From the NCBI GenBank assembly GCA_037176725.1, contig JAZBRS010000077.1:7502001-7566000 (forward strand): a DNA stretch of 64,000 nt, read 5' to 3'. Source of the DNA: Posidonia oceanica. Taxonomy: Eukaryota > Streptophyta > Magnoliopsida > Alismatales > Posidoniaceae. Each line of letters starts with the position of its first letter. Within the stretch, counting starts at the first letter, position 1. The notes under the pieces were generated by a model. The model saw only the letters and a program-made list of their open reading frames with translations. It did not search any database and was not told the DNA's origin. Positions 11,829-21,951 of this stretch are shown here, one piece after another. Made by a program: the position numbers and the translations under genes.

Positions 11829-13059
11829 CCTCACCTTCCTCTTGCTTCTCTGCCTTTTGTCATCTGCGAGAGAGAGCTAAGAAATTCAGAGAGAATTCTC
11901 CAGCAAAAACTCCTTCTTTTTCCTCTGAAACCAGCAGCATTTCACCCTCCTCTTCCCCTGAAACCAAGCCCATTCCAGCCATCCAATCCCTTGCATTTTC
12001 ATCCCCCGAACACATACAGAAAACCAATACCCTTCCCCCTCCATTCCTCAGCCTTTCCACCCTAGAATCACCCCCAGTTCCACCAGAAATCACCACAGCA
12101 ACCCAACTCCACCTCCTCTGAAATTGCCACCGCTACTGAGTCCCAAACCTTCCCAAAACCTAGCACTCTACTCACCTGAACTCCACCTCCCCAAACCACC
12201 CGGCCTTCAGCCCAGCGACCCACCACAGTTCCTATCCGCCACCACAAACACTTGCACCTCTTCCTGTCCAGAGAACCAACCGATCAGCCAACCCCTTCCA
12301 CAGACCTCCACTGTCCAATTTAGGCCTCCACACACCATCACCAGACACCCAGCTACCTGCCAGAAGGTCTCGTTCAGTCCGAGGAGCAACAGACCGCTCC
12401 CCCCGTCTCCGGTAGAACCAGCGGCACCCAAAAAAGCCGACTCCCGCTTCCGGCCCGCGAGCTCACATCTGTGCATCCAGCAAGCTCCGGAGCGTTGCGC
12501 TGAGCAGAACCGGACGCCCAGAAGCAACCGGAGATGCCCGCAGCAGCCGGACCAACCTCACCGTCGATCCCTGGATCAGTCGACGTCGGGAGGACGCTCT
12601 AGCCACGGGAACAGGTATTTCTCTTCGCCCCTAGGTTAGCCTCCTTCCTCTCTTGCTTCTCCGCCCCTTAGCTTAGGGATTCCCTCTCTCCTACGTCAGG
12701 TCAACGCTGGGTCAGCGTCGTCTTCTCCGGCGAGCTTCACAGTACGTCCCGCCGCTCCGGTCAGCAGAACGTCGCTCCAGCAGCTGTCTCCGCTCCGCAC
12801 GGGCCCCAGAAGCATGCTCCAGCCTTGAGACCGCACCGACGCCGCCTCGTCTGCCCGGACTGCGCCTGAGAAGGTCTGCAGACCTCCGGTGACTTCTCCG
12901 GTTCGCTCCAGCCACCGTCGAACCTCGCCGGACGTCGCTCGAGCTTCGTCAGGTCCAGGTGAAGCCTTCTCGCCGGTCTGCACAGATCCAGCCTCCCTGT
13001 GCTGGCGTTCATGGACATTGGAAGCTTTTGCTACAGTGTCTATGGCCATCGGCCATTTC

Positions 13060-14080
13060 ACTATGCATTTATTTCCTGTTACCTTGATTATTTTACCAAA
13101 TATTGCATTTTTGGTCTCAGTTCTTGCTTATTTGCTCTCAGGTCCTTCATCTGATTAAATCCGTTTAATTCCGAGTTAAAACCATATAAAATTGCATGAA
13201 AAATATGTAGTTCTTTTTATTTGCATATCAATCCCTTTTACTGTGCTTTCCTTCAGTAATAAATTTGATTTTGGCCCTCCAGCTTTTGATTATTGCATTT
13301 TAGTGCTGCAGCTGTTTAATTTGATTTAATGCACTAAGTTTGCCATATAAAATTGCATTTTAGGTCCTTATTGTTTTCTGTAATTGCCATTTAATCCTCT
13401 GTCCTGTTAACTTAGCTTTTATTTTCCAATTTTTGCTTGCTGCATTGCATTATTTCCCCCATGTTTTTTGATTTTTGCATATAGGTCCTTCCCCAGTGCA
13501 CAGTAGTCATTTAAATGCATATTTTGCTTACAGAATTGCATTTTTGACTCTGCATGATTTGAAAATTGCACATAGGTCCTCTGCATGCTTATAAAAATCA
13601 TTTAAATGCATATTTTGCTTATAAAATTGCATTTTAGCCCCCACATGTTTGGAAAATTGCATATAGGTCCCCCATCTGCATTCCCAGACCCACTAGATCC
13701 CTGTTTTGCTGGAAAAATTGCATTTTGGACCCTGATGATTTCAAAATTGCATTCTAAACTGCCACATGGTTTCAAAGCTTGTCTTGATGCATGCTCATCT
13801 TGGAAAATTGCATTTTAAGCCCCGTCTTTTGTAAAATTGCATGCAGACCCTCCTCTTTTCAAAATCCTTGCATAAAAGCCCCAAACTTTTCAAAACCTTT
13901 GCATTTAGACCCCCATCCTTTCAAAAATTGCATTTAAATCCCTAATTTTCTGAAAAATCACCCCTAAGTCTTTTCTTGCATTCTGCATGCATTGCACTCT
14001 TGCATTCTTGCATTTTGCATCCTTTGCTCACACTTAAACACTTCTAGCTCCCATTCACAAGGGAGGACCTGTTTTGCACA
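13060..14080 (+). repeat. TTGCAT-rich degenerate repeat tract in LTR B
   Basis: A loose repeat every 25-60 bp of the type AAAATTGCATTT followed by a CC-rich spacer. The same tract occurs at 27110-28130 in the 3' LTR, and on the opposite strand in A (41870-42900) and D (4140-4820). No coding potential. Confidence 0.7.
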
Positions 14081-14730
14081 CCCCTAGGACCTCCTGTACA
14101 CTTAGATCCATTCTTCTCCCCTATTCTGGCCCTTCTGCCTTGAAGCTGGGATATCTTCCAATCCGGCCGTTGGATCTTCTCAAACAAGCTACCTGGACGA
14201 CCCCGGCGGAGCGCTCTTCAGCATGGACCAAGCAGATCTCAGATCAGGCTTCAGATTTCCCAGGTACGTCCTCCTGAACCCCTGCACAGCATTCATTTGC
14301 ATACCATTTGCATTGCATACATCGTTTTCGCTTTTTGTTTCCTCGAACATGTAGAATAGGACTTCCTCTTCTTATCTGTCAATTCTGCTCCCCCTTTCAC
14401 GTATTCCCAAGTGTTTTGCGTCGTGTTTCCCCTGGATTCACCACTTATTGCGACTTTCTTCCCCCTTTTCCACGATCCGATCGCGCCGCGAGCTTTGGGC
14501 AGCGTGCGAGACACATCGTGAGGCGGTTTAGTGGGAAACAGTCACAAAGCGGTGGCAATCCCTCCACTTGCTCATTTTCCCCATTGTAGGTCTTCACACC
14601 TACTCTGCGTGGCCCTTAAACAGTGTCTGTTCTCACACACGCACTGTTTGCTTCTCCTTTCGCTTTTCTTATCCTCTCCCTTTGCATTTGCATCTGCATG
14701 GTTTTGTCGAGGTTTTATTCCGCCGCTTTT

Positions 14731-15000
14731 GGCACCGTTTTGCGTGCCCGCTTTGTCTTTGGCGCCGTTTTGCGTGCCCGCTTTGCTTTTGGCACCGTTT
14801 CGTGTGCCTGCTTTGTTTTTGGCACCATTTCGCTTGCCTGCTTTGCTTTTGGCACCGTTTCGCATGCTCACTTTGTTTTTGGCACCGTTTCGCGTGCCCG
14901 CTTTGCTTCTAGCACTGTTTTGCATGCCGATCTTGTTTTCTTGCACCGTTTTACGTGCCGTGCTCGTTTCTTGCATTATTTCACGTGCTTTACGTCATTT
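14731..15000 (+). repeat. 30-bp tandem repeat in 5' LTR of B
   Basis: Nine units of exactly 30 bp starting at 14731, with the core GGCACCGTTTCGCGTGCCCG then CTTTG(C/T)TTTT. The last two are more divergent. The 3' LTR has ten units. The period of ten codons creates false open frames in all three phases. Confidence 0.93.
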
Positions 15001-15653
15001 TCTCTTGCATGTCGCCTACATTGCTTGGTTTTACCATTGTTTTGCTTTTTCACTTGCATTTGCATATAGGGCAGTGATGCTTACTGCCTGGAGTTCTCAC
15101 GAGCCCAGTTTCGCCCGGTTCGGAACACAGACAGCGCTGCTGAGCACTTAGACTGCACGTTTACTTTCCTTGCATTGCATTCTACCACTTAGAGCACACC
15201 TATGAGCATTCATTCTGGCATTCATTGGCATTTAGGCATTCCAATCTGCATTTCCCTGCGTATGCGAGTGTAAGCCTAGAAAGACCGATTCTCGGGCGTG
15301 TCGGGGGTGCCTAACACCTTCCCCGCGCGTAACAGGAGTCCTTGCCCAGTCTTTTGGCCCGTAATGACCATATCGCCCTCATCCTAGGCATGAGTCATCT
15401 CATTTGCATGTATTTGCATTTGTTTTCCTTTGCATTGCTTTGCTTTGCATTTCTTGCTTGGTTTTGCATGTTAACTCATGCATTTCCCCCAGTATTCCTT
15501 GTCTCCCAATAATAGACATGGTGGCGACTCTGAATTGTCTTATCTTCTTCTTTTCTTATCTTTTCTCCTCTGATTTAAGTGTTTTCGAGTTGAGCCCTCC
15601 TCCTCGGACATCGCCGCCAATAGTAAGCCTGATTCTGATTGGGATTACTATAG

Positions 15654-15670
15654 TGGCGACTCTGCTGGGG
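15654..15670 (+). other. Primer-binding site of element B (copy 1)
   Basis: TGGCGACTCTGCTGGGG one base after the LTR end, complementary to the CCA end of a tRNA, as in the Ogre group (tRNA-Arg type). One base differs from the PBS of A, which reads CTCCG where this copy has CTCTG. Confidence 0.85.
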
Positions 15671-16010
15671 ATGTCTAGACTCCAGCTTTCGCCTTCGCTT
15701 TCGCTCGCTTGGGATTTGCATTCTTTGTCTGCTTTGTGCCTTTTGCCTTGCTTTTGCTTGCTTGCTTGCCTGTCTGCTTTGCCCAGCAAAGTCGACAATG
15801 GCGACTCCGCTGGGGATGTCTAGACTCTGGCTTTCGCCTTCGCTTCGCTCGCTTGGGATTTGCATTCTTTGTTTGCCTTGGTGCCTTTTGCCTTGCTTTT
15901 GCTTGCTTGCTTGCCTGTCTGCTTTGCCCAGCGAAGTCGACAGTGGCGACTCCGCTGGGGATGTCTAGACTCCGGCTTTCGCCTTTGCTTTCGCTCGCTT
16001 GCTTTGCATC
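15654..16010 (+). repeat. Triplicated PBS-containing 145-bp unit
   Basis: The PBS plus the following TCTAGACTC and CTTTCGCC sequence recurs at 15799 and 15944, a period of exactly 145 bp; the third unit diverges after about 60 bp. Copies 2 and 3 match the PBS of A exactly (CTCCGCTGGGG). Elements A and D have one copy each. Confidence 0.93.
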
Positions 16011-17220
16011 TTGGTTTGCCTTTGTGCCTTTGTCTGCCTCGTCTGTTGGCATTCGTGCCCTCTTTGCCTGTTTTGCTCGCTTTTTTGTGCAAACTCCTAG
16101 CAAGTCGCCTCGTGGCTACTCTGCTTAGGTTTTGCACCTCCTTTGCCTTGGTTTGCGCTCTGTTTTGCTTTGCTTTGCCTCGGTTGCTTGTTTATTTACT
16201 TATTTACTTGCTTCTGCTATTACTTGCTTTACAGCTTACTTGTCTTTATTTTCTTTATCTTGTTTGCTTAATATTGCTTCATTTCCTGCAACACATGTCT
16301 ACATACTTGTTTGGCAACAATGCATGCTTTTTGAATGCTGAATGCTTTTCTTACACATTTGCTATGCCACTGTGCACGCACATGCCTTATATATATGCCT
16401 TTTGATCTGATAAGTGCTTTTCCTTTCACTATTATGTCCACGAACACTTGCACATGCCATGCACATGCCTTTTGCTTTGTTGTGTGATTGATTGCATGCC
16501 ATGTTTGTCTGTCTCTTTCCCCTTTGCGTATGCCATGCCTAGGACAGTAGAAACATGTTTGCTTTCCCTTTTGCTTAATCTAAAAGCTACAATAAAGCTA
16601 AACAATAACTTCTAAGCACAACTAGAGCCAATAACTTGCAATTTTCCCCCCTTTCTGGTTAATAAAACGCAAGTAAAAGACTCTAAAGCATCTTGCATGA
16701 TTGATTCATCTTAGAAAGCATGCATTCTCTCTTCTGAGTCCACCCACAGTCTGCGAAGGATGGTCCCGATCCCTTGTTCCACCGCTTTGGGCATGGCGCA
16801 AGTCAGTCGGTCTGTCCCCCCTTTGTTCAGGGGTCGAGGCCACCAACGCACTACCCTGTCATTACCTGAGCTTTGGGCCAGGAGTTAGACAGGGGACCTG
16901 CTTTTTCTGACTTGGAGTCTGTCTAAACCCACTACCCTTGAGTGTGTCCTAGTAGGTCATCTACTCAGGACTTGCATGGTGAAAGAGCGCATTTTTTTTA
17001 GGGCATTCATCTGCACGTGTGCCATTCACGCCACCCCTAATAACTCTTTATTGCATACAACCCCTAACATCTTTACTCTTTTACAGGTACGTGCGGGATC
17101 TACTGCCCGGACTCTGAGCGTCCTTCCTCTGAGCTACTCGTCGCTTCCGGTGGTAGCTTTCCTTAGACTTTACTTCTTTCTCTCTCGTCGCGCCTTCTGC
17201 TCACTTAAACTCAGTCAGCA
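16011..17220 (+). other. Leader of element B with conserved block at 16738-16930
   Basis: Untranslated region between PBS and the ancestral gag start. 16100-16560 is a T/G-rich counterpart of A 61390-61830. The block 16738-16930 aligns with A (about 60970-61195, opposite strand) and with D, except that about 50 bp present in A are missing here. Possible roles are packaging, dimerisation or translation control of gag. No open frame supports a protein. Confidence 0.7.
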
Positions 17221-17280
17221 ATGGCCCAGTCTGTCGGTGGGCTCCACTATACCGCTGATTCGGAGGGGTTTACCACTTAG
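17221..17280 (+). pseudogene. Ancestral gag start of element B, cut by a TAG
   Basis: ATG at 17221 opens MAQSVGG..., which aligns with the gag start of A (MVQYVSE...). After 19 codons an in-frame TAG (17278-17280) ends it. The reading continues in the same frame into the long gag frame, so a nonsense mutation removed the original N-terminus; translation could restart at ATG 17320. Confidence 0.75.
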
Positions 17281-17319
17281 GTCTCTTTGGATTTCACTTC
17301 TGTTCGTTCTGTGCCCTCT

Positions 17320-19389
17320 ATGACACCAGGATTCGATCCTCAGGCGTCTAGGGCACTCCCTTCTGCTGCGGGTCTTTGGCAAACTTGCGCCACTCCGGAT
17401 CCGGTCGTCGAATCTGTCTCGATGACCGCCCCTCGCGCTTCGGAGGCGCCGCTAACCCCTTCGTCCTTGGGATATGTCGCTCCCGACATCCCTTCTACTG
17501 CGGCGACCTTTGCTTTAGGATCTCAATCTCTTAAGTCTGCCTCCCGGCCTGTTCTGCAATTCAGTGTTCCCACTCACGGGTCCCCTGAAGTGCGGTATCG
17601 GCACCTGATGGACCTTGCCCACACACTGCAGGGTATGGCTCTATCAGTTCGACCCTCTTGTATTCCTGTTGCTCCTGAGGTTCCTCTGCGGCCTGCTGTT
17701 GCACACACTGCACTCTCGCCCAGACCATCGCCCGAGCTACACACCGCTCTAGTGATGGGGGCACGGCATCTGCCTCCTGCTTCTGCACAACACTATGCAC
17801 TACATACAACTCCCTTTCCTGGTGATCAGTCTTTTGGGCTGGTTGGAGCACAGTATCCCACTGGTTCACTGCCCGGCATCGCGCCTGTGCAGCAACTGTT
17901 GCTCCAACAATCTGCACCTCGCACCACACAGCATGTTACCTACCCATCCCCCTTGCATCAGGTTCAGAACCCAGCATACTTTCCTACCTACACTGCACGC
18001 ACGCATGGATACACCAGCCATCCCGTTGCTCCACCAGGCGACGTGATGGTGGATCCGGAGGAGCACTTAGGTGCGACCCACTCGGCGTATGTGGTTCCTA
18101 CCCCTGCTGCACCATCCCCTACGGCAGCTAATCCAGACCCCATCAATGACAGGATGGACGTTCTGGAGAAAGCACTACGTCTAGTGCAGGGCAAGGACCA
18201 CCAGTCTTACCAGTTTCGCGACCTCTGTCTCTTTCCCGAGGCCGCACTCCCTTCGAAGTTCCGTATCCCAGTCTTCGATAAATACAATGGTAAAGGCTGT
18301 CCTATTTCGCATCTGAAAGCATACTGCGGGGACCTTGCTCAGCTTCAGGCTGATGAAAGGCTCCTTATCCGCTTGTTTCAGAAGAGTTTGACCGGCCCCG
18401 CGCTTAAGTGGTTCACTTCCCTTGACATGGCAGCGGTTCGAACTTGGACCGATCTTTCTCAGGCCTTCCTTGAGCAGTATGCTTTCAACCTCGACCTGAT
18501 CCCCAAGAGGGAGGATCTTGTCGCCATCCAGCAGAGACCCCAAGAGCCATTCGGGGAGTATGTCGGTCGCTGGCGCTCCTTAGCCGCCCAAGTCAAAGAT
18601 AAACCCTCCGAGGAGGATTCTATCGAGATGATCGTTAAAGGGGCGCTGCCAGCGATTGGGACTCTGCTTTGCATTCAGCACATCACTAGTCATGCATCGT
18701 TGATTAGGGCTGGTGTCTGCGTGGAAAGCTCGCTGCGAAGTGGGCATTTCCCCACATTTTTTGCATTGGCTAGGCAGGCCAACACCTCCAGCAATCGCCA
18801 CAGCAACAACAACAACAGCTCCACTCCTGACCGCTCCGAACAGCTCTCTGAATTATGTGTCGATCTTCCCGAGGAGCCTGCCTATGTAGAGAGTCAACTA
18901 GACCCTTTTCCGCTAGAGCACGCACCTAATTTTGCACCCACTAAGCACACTGCCACCGTCGAGCCCGTGCATCACGTCGCACCCGCTCGGCAAGGACTCC
19001 ATCTAGGGCAAAGACGACCTCGTCGGGCTGAGTGTGATTACACACCTCTCCCCGAACCACTGAGCGTCATCTTCCCTCAAGTTGAGTCGCTCCTGAGGCT
19101 CCCGGCTGTCCATCCGTCACCAAATCCCCCTCCGTGGTGGCATGATACGGATCAGTTCTGCAGTTTCCATCGGGCCACCGGGCACTCGACGGACAACTGC
19201 CTCGCTCTTCGGGATGCCGTTCAATGCCTGATCGACCGCAGGATCATCAGCGTTGGCGAGCAGGAGCCTGCACATACACATACACCTGCACTTGCACTTG
19301 CACGCCCTAGTGTAGCCGACCCTTCCTCTTCTGAGCCTGCAGGCTTCGTAGTTGCCGGAACCTCGAGGGGTTACCCCAATCTTTTCTGA
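17320..19389 (+). CDS. gag: Gag polyprotein of element B
   Basis: A protein of 689 aa from ATG 17320; this frame is also open without ATG back to 17281. Residues about 1-320 are Pro/Ser/Ala-rich and disordered-looking. About 330-440 form the retrotransposon gag domain (HLKAYCGDLAQLQADERLL, WFTSLDM, FLEQYAF, FGEYVGRWR). A zinc knuckle CSFHRATGHSTDNC (CX2HX4HX4C) lies at 614-627. Gag forms the virus-like particle and packages RNA. Length and domain order match the gag part of A (first ~700 residues of 56863-60624), but the frame ends just after the knuckle and no protease follows. The open frame over nearly 2.1 kb in an otherwise pol-less element suggests retention of gag function. Loss of the first 33 codons is the one visible defect. 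Confidence 0.9.
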   Translation: MTPGFDPQASRALPSAAGLWQTCATPDPVVESVSMTAPRASEAPLTPSSLGYVAPDIPSTAATFALGSQSLKSASRPVLQFSVPTHGSPEVRYRHLMDLAHTLQGMALSVRPSCIPVAPEVPLRPAVAHTALSPRPSPELHTALVMGARHLPPASAQHYALHTTPFPGDQSFGLVGAQYPTGSLPGIAPVQQLLLQQSAPRTTQHVTYPSPLHQVQNPAYFPTYTARTHGYTSHPVAPPGDVMVDPEEHLGATHSAYVVPTPAAPSPTAANPDPINDRMDVLEKALRLVQGKDHQSYQFRDLCLFPEAALPSKFRIPVFDKYNGKGCPISHLKAYCGDLAQLQADERLLIRLFQKSLTGPALKWFTSLDMAAVRTWTDLSQAFLEQYAFNLDLIPKREDLVAIQQRPQEPFGEYVGRWRSLAAQVKDKPSEEDSIEMIVKGALPAIGTLLCIQHITSHASLIRAGVCVESSLRSGHFPTFFALARQANTSSNRHSNNNNSSTPDRSEQLSELCVDLPEEPAYVESQLDPFPLEHAPNFAPTKHTATVEPVHHVAPARQGLHLGQRRPRRAECDYTPLPEPLSVIFPQVESLLRLPAVHPSPNPPPWWHDTDQFCSFHRATGHSTDNCLALRDAVQCLIDRRIISVGEQEPAHTHTPALALARPSVADPSSSEPAGFVVAGTSRGYPNLF

Positions 19390-19794
19390 ATCCCGCTCCG
19401 CTCCGATGGATCCTTCTGGTCCCCATCGGCGCGATCCCCTTCTTCCGTCCTCCCTATCTCGTCCGAGGGATGCTCGGAGATGCAACGGCAGCATCGACAG
19501 CAAGACCAGGTGTAGCGTCATCCAGGTAAGTTCTTCTCCAACTTTTACAGCCAATAGTGGACCCCATCGACAACATCAGCAGCGTAGGAGCGAACCCAGC
19601 GCTTCCCTCCCGAGGTTGCTGACAGGTAAGCCCTTCTAACCTCTCTTTTGTTTTCTGTATTGGCTTTTCTTTTCGTTTTGTTTTGTTTTTGCAGTTTTTT
19701 CACCTTGCCTGAAAATCATAAAAAGTATAAAATCAACAAAACTCATTAAAAAGCATGCATCCCTTTTGCTTCTTGCATTCATCTCATATCATCC
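19390..19794 (+). other. Post-gag region with splice-like signals
   Basis: Two perfect AG|GTAAG strings (donor GT at 19526 and 19626) precede a long T-rich tract ending GCAG at 19691-19694. Interval 19626-19694 would be a 69-nt intron. Ogre elements are known to carry an intron in pol, so this may be a leftover of pol deletion or chance. No coding domain. Confidence 0.4.
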
Positions 19795-19990
19795 GGGCTG
19801 GCAACCCTAACTGCTCGGCGATAGGTCCGTTAACCTGTCATCCACGGGCTGGCACCCCTAACTGCTCGGCGATAGGTCCGTTAACCTATTATTCGGGCTG
19901 GCACCCCTAACTGCTTGGCGATAGGTCCGTTAACCTATCATTCGGGCTGATATCCCTAACTATTCGCCGATAGGTCCGTCAACCTATCAC
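19795..19990 (+). repeat. ~50-bp hairpin repeat, array 1 in 3' UTR of B
   Basis: Four units starting at 19795, 19846, 19895 and 19944 with the order GGGCTGGCACCCCTAACTGC, TCGGC, GATAGGTCCGTTAACCTATC. The last string is a 7-bp stem (GATAGGT/ACCTATC). The reverse complement is the core of the 83-bp repeat of A (48362-48942). Confidence 0.9.
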
Positions 19991-20319
19991 CTTGCACATT
20001 CCTCTGCACATTCACGCCATCCTGCACATAGCTATCATCTCATACATTCATGCCATCCTGTACATATCTATCATCATCCATATCACCTTCTGCACATACA
20101 TGCCATTTCTTGCATCCTATAAAGCACAAAAACGCCAAAAAATCAAGAAAATCAAAAAACGCAAAAATATTTTCTCGCATTGCTGTTGGTTTTCCCTTTT
20201 ATGTTTTCTTAAACCTAAAAAACCATAAAAAATACAAAACCAATGCAAAAACCTAAAAACATGCTTGTCCCTTCCCTTCTAAAAAATACAAAACCCATAG
20301 ACATTTGTATAATCAGAAA
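19991..20319 (+). other. 3' UTR spacer, CA-rich then A-rich
   Basis: A short imperfect repeat of CATTCATGCCATCCTG(C/T)ACAT (to about 20110) is followed by an A-rich stretch with AAAAACGCAAAAA units. Similar A-rich sequence occurs in the 3' half of C (35240-35340). Nothing coding seen. Confidence 0.6.
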
Positions 20320-21480
20320 CCTAGCTTTGGACAAGCAAGCAGCGCTTGGAGGATGTCAAGCAGTGACAATCTCAGGCAGAACTCACTTGAACAGCGCCAT
20401 CTCTTGCATGTGGCTACAAAGTGAGATTGAGAGTAGAATAGAGCATCTCGCTAAGCTTCAGAACACTACAAGCGAGATCCACCTTATCAAGAGAGTCCAC
20501 CGAACATGGAGAGGACCGAAGCAGAGCGGAGCATAGCCAGAGGCTGCAAGCACACATTGCAGAGGCTGAGGGTGTACGCGGATCAGCCGAACTCTTAATA
20601 CCTCATCAGGGACCGCTACCCCAAGAGGGCAAAGACATGCATATCCCAAAAGAATAGAGATCATGTGAGCAAAAGAATATGATAACTTGATATGCATGCT
20701 GAGCACAAAAGAAAAATGAAGAAAGAAGTTGAAGAAAGAAGGTGCTCATGAGAGGAGTGATTCGGACGAGCGTCGAAGCCACCTCAGTTATCAACATCAA
20801 GCGCCACACTGGCAACTGTACAAGACATCATATCTGGAGGACCTGGCCCCACCCTCCAAGCGCAGCAGCACGCTCCAACCCCTGTGCAGACAACACTTAT
20901 TTCCAAGAAGGCTAGATGCAGATCCAATCACTCATGAGGGGAAAAGAAACATCATCCTGTGAGCGTCAAAAGCGGTAGTCGGTCCCCAAGGAATTAAGAC
21001 GGAGGCTGTGAAGCTGCATCCAACGCTTCTGCTACCTACCTGTAGCCAAAGGCTATTCTCTGCGAAGCCAAAGCCTCATCCTGAGCCAAGAGTGAGAAAG
21101 AGAGCCACCGACCACAACTCGGCATGGCGTTGCTCAAGGATCGAGTCTCCTGAGTTAGAAAGTGCAGAAGCACCCTCTTGGCAGTTGCTTTGAGTCCAAA
21201 GCCACCAAAAAATGCATGCTGTAATAACTTACCTTCTCTTCGCCCTGTTTTCGAAAATCGGAGCCCAGGATGAGCACTCTTTGCCTGACCTCGCTCAGAG
21301 GCTCTGCGTTTTTCAAAGTTTTGCCGCCCACCGCGTTGGGTAGGTCCTGGATGAACGGCATGTCCCTCGTTTGTCACCTCGTGACGCTACGAAGCATGCC
21401 CGCGCTGAGACCATTACACACCCACCACGGGAGGTTTCCTGTTTTCTATGTATCCGTCCGCATCCCTCATTCTTTGCATC
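20320..21480. other. Single-copy insert of unknown origin in 3' UTR of B
   Basis: This stretch has no counterpart in A, C, D or F that I can see and is less repetitive than its surroundings. On the minus strand 21155-21361 encodes MPFIQDLPNAVGGKTLKNAE and further sequence with balanced composition, followed at the codon QGEEK by GTAAGTTATT, which looks like a splice donor. A second minus frame (21036-21377) ends before TACAGGTAGG. On the plus strand 20243-20536 is open but short. It could be a captured host gene fragment or unrelated retroelement debris; I do not recognise the protein. Confidence 0.35.
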
Positions 21481-21906
21481 TGGGCTGGCACCCCTAACTG
21501 CCCGGCGATAGGTTCGTCAACCTATCATCGATTCATCTATCCATCCTTGCATTTCGGTGAAAGGAGCGCTTCGGTTGTCTTTTTTGCTGCCCCTTGGTAT
21601 CCCACTTCCATCTGCATTGGGCTGACATCCCCAACTGTCACGGGAGTGTCTCTGGACCTCTGCCGCACCTTCTGGTTCGGTATCCCGCCCCCTTTCCACC
21701 CTCATTCGGGCTGGTAGCCCTAAAATATCCGGTGATGAGTCCGTTAACTCCTCATTCGGGCTGATAGCCCTAAACTATCCGGTGATGAGTCCGTTAACTC
21801 CTCGTTCGGGCTGATAGCCCAAACTATCCGGTGGTGAGTCCGTCAACTCTTCAGAGGGCCGATACCCCCTAACTATCCGGCGATAAGTCCGTTAACTTAT
21901 CACCCC
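21481..21906 (+). repeat. ~50-bp hairpin repeat, array 2 in 3' UTR of B
   Basis: One isolated unit at 21481-21530, then a spacer holding a conserved block (21568-21602), then four units from about 21707. The units combine GGGCTGATAGCCC (stem GGGCT/AGCCC), TAAACTATCCGG, and GATGAGTCCGTTAACTCCTC. The last unit has the perfect stem GATAAGT/ACTTATC in place of GATGAGT/ACTCCTC. Confidence 0.85.
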
Positions 21907-21951
21907 TTTCGTCATAGTTTAATAGCATTGTGTGGCATGGCATCAGCACCG

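Larger units (their letters stand above)
9926..15652 (+). repeat. 5' LTR of element B (5.73 kb)
   Basis: It begins TATTGACACCCC, where the 3' LTR has TGTTGACACCCC, so the terminal TG has mutated to TA. It ends CTATA, where the 3' LTR has CTACA. Order inside: C/A-rich U3 (9926-10440), CT-rich and A-rich low-complexity sequence (10440-11460), promoter-like region near 11820, a Pro/Ser-type composition leader (11880-13060), a tract rich in TTGCAT motifs (13060-14080), a conserved block (14440-14560), the 30-bp array and a conserved U5 block (15245-15400). Confidence 0.93.

Noticed and set aside
12124..12639. Pro/Ser-rich frames of 170-240 codons in the LTRs (also 26175-26690 plus, 5585-6316 minus)
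   Set aside because: Compared between B, A and D the phase looks partly shared, but none starts with ATG and the sequence is low-complexity C-rich DNA. Not enough for a gene.
14531..15151. Long open frames over the LTR 30-bp arrays (also 28581-29231, 3194-3695, 40784-41354, 62456-63026)
   Set aside because: The 30-bp period equals ten codons, so every phase without a stop in one unit stays open; frames in all three phases repeat the same peptide and have no consistent start.
21720..21860. Hammerhead-ribozyme-like GATGAGTCCG motifs in the ~50-bp repeat of B
   Set aside because: CTGATGAG-like bases are followed by a stem, but the essential GAAA and the cleavage-site stem are absent in every unit.
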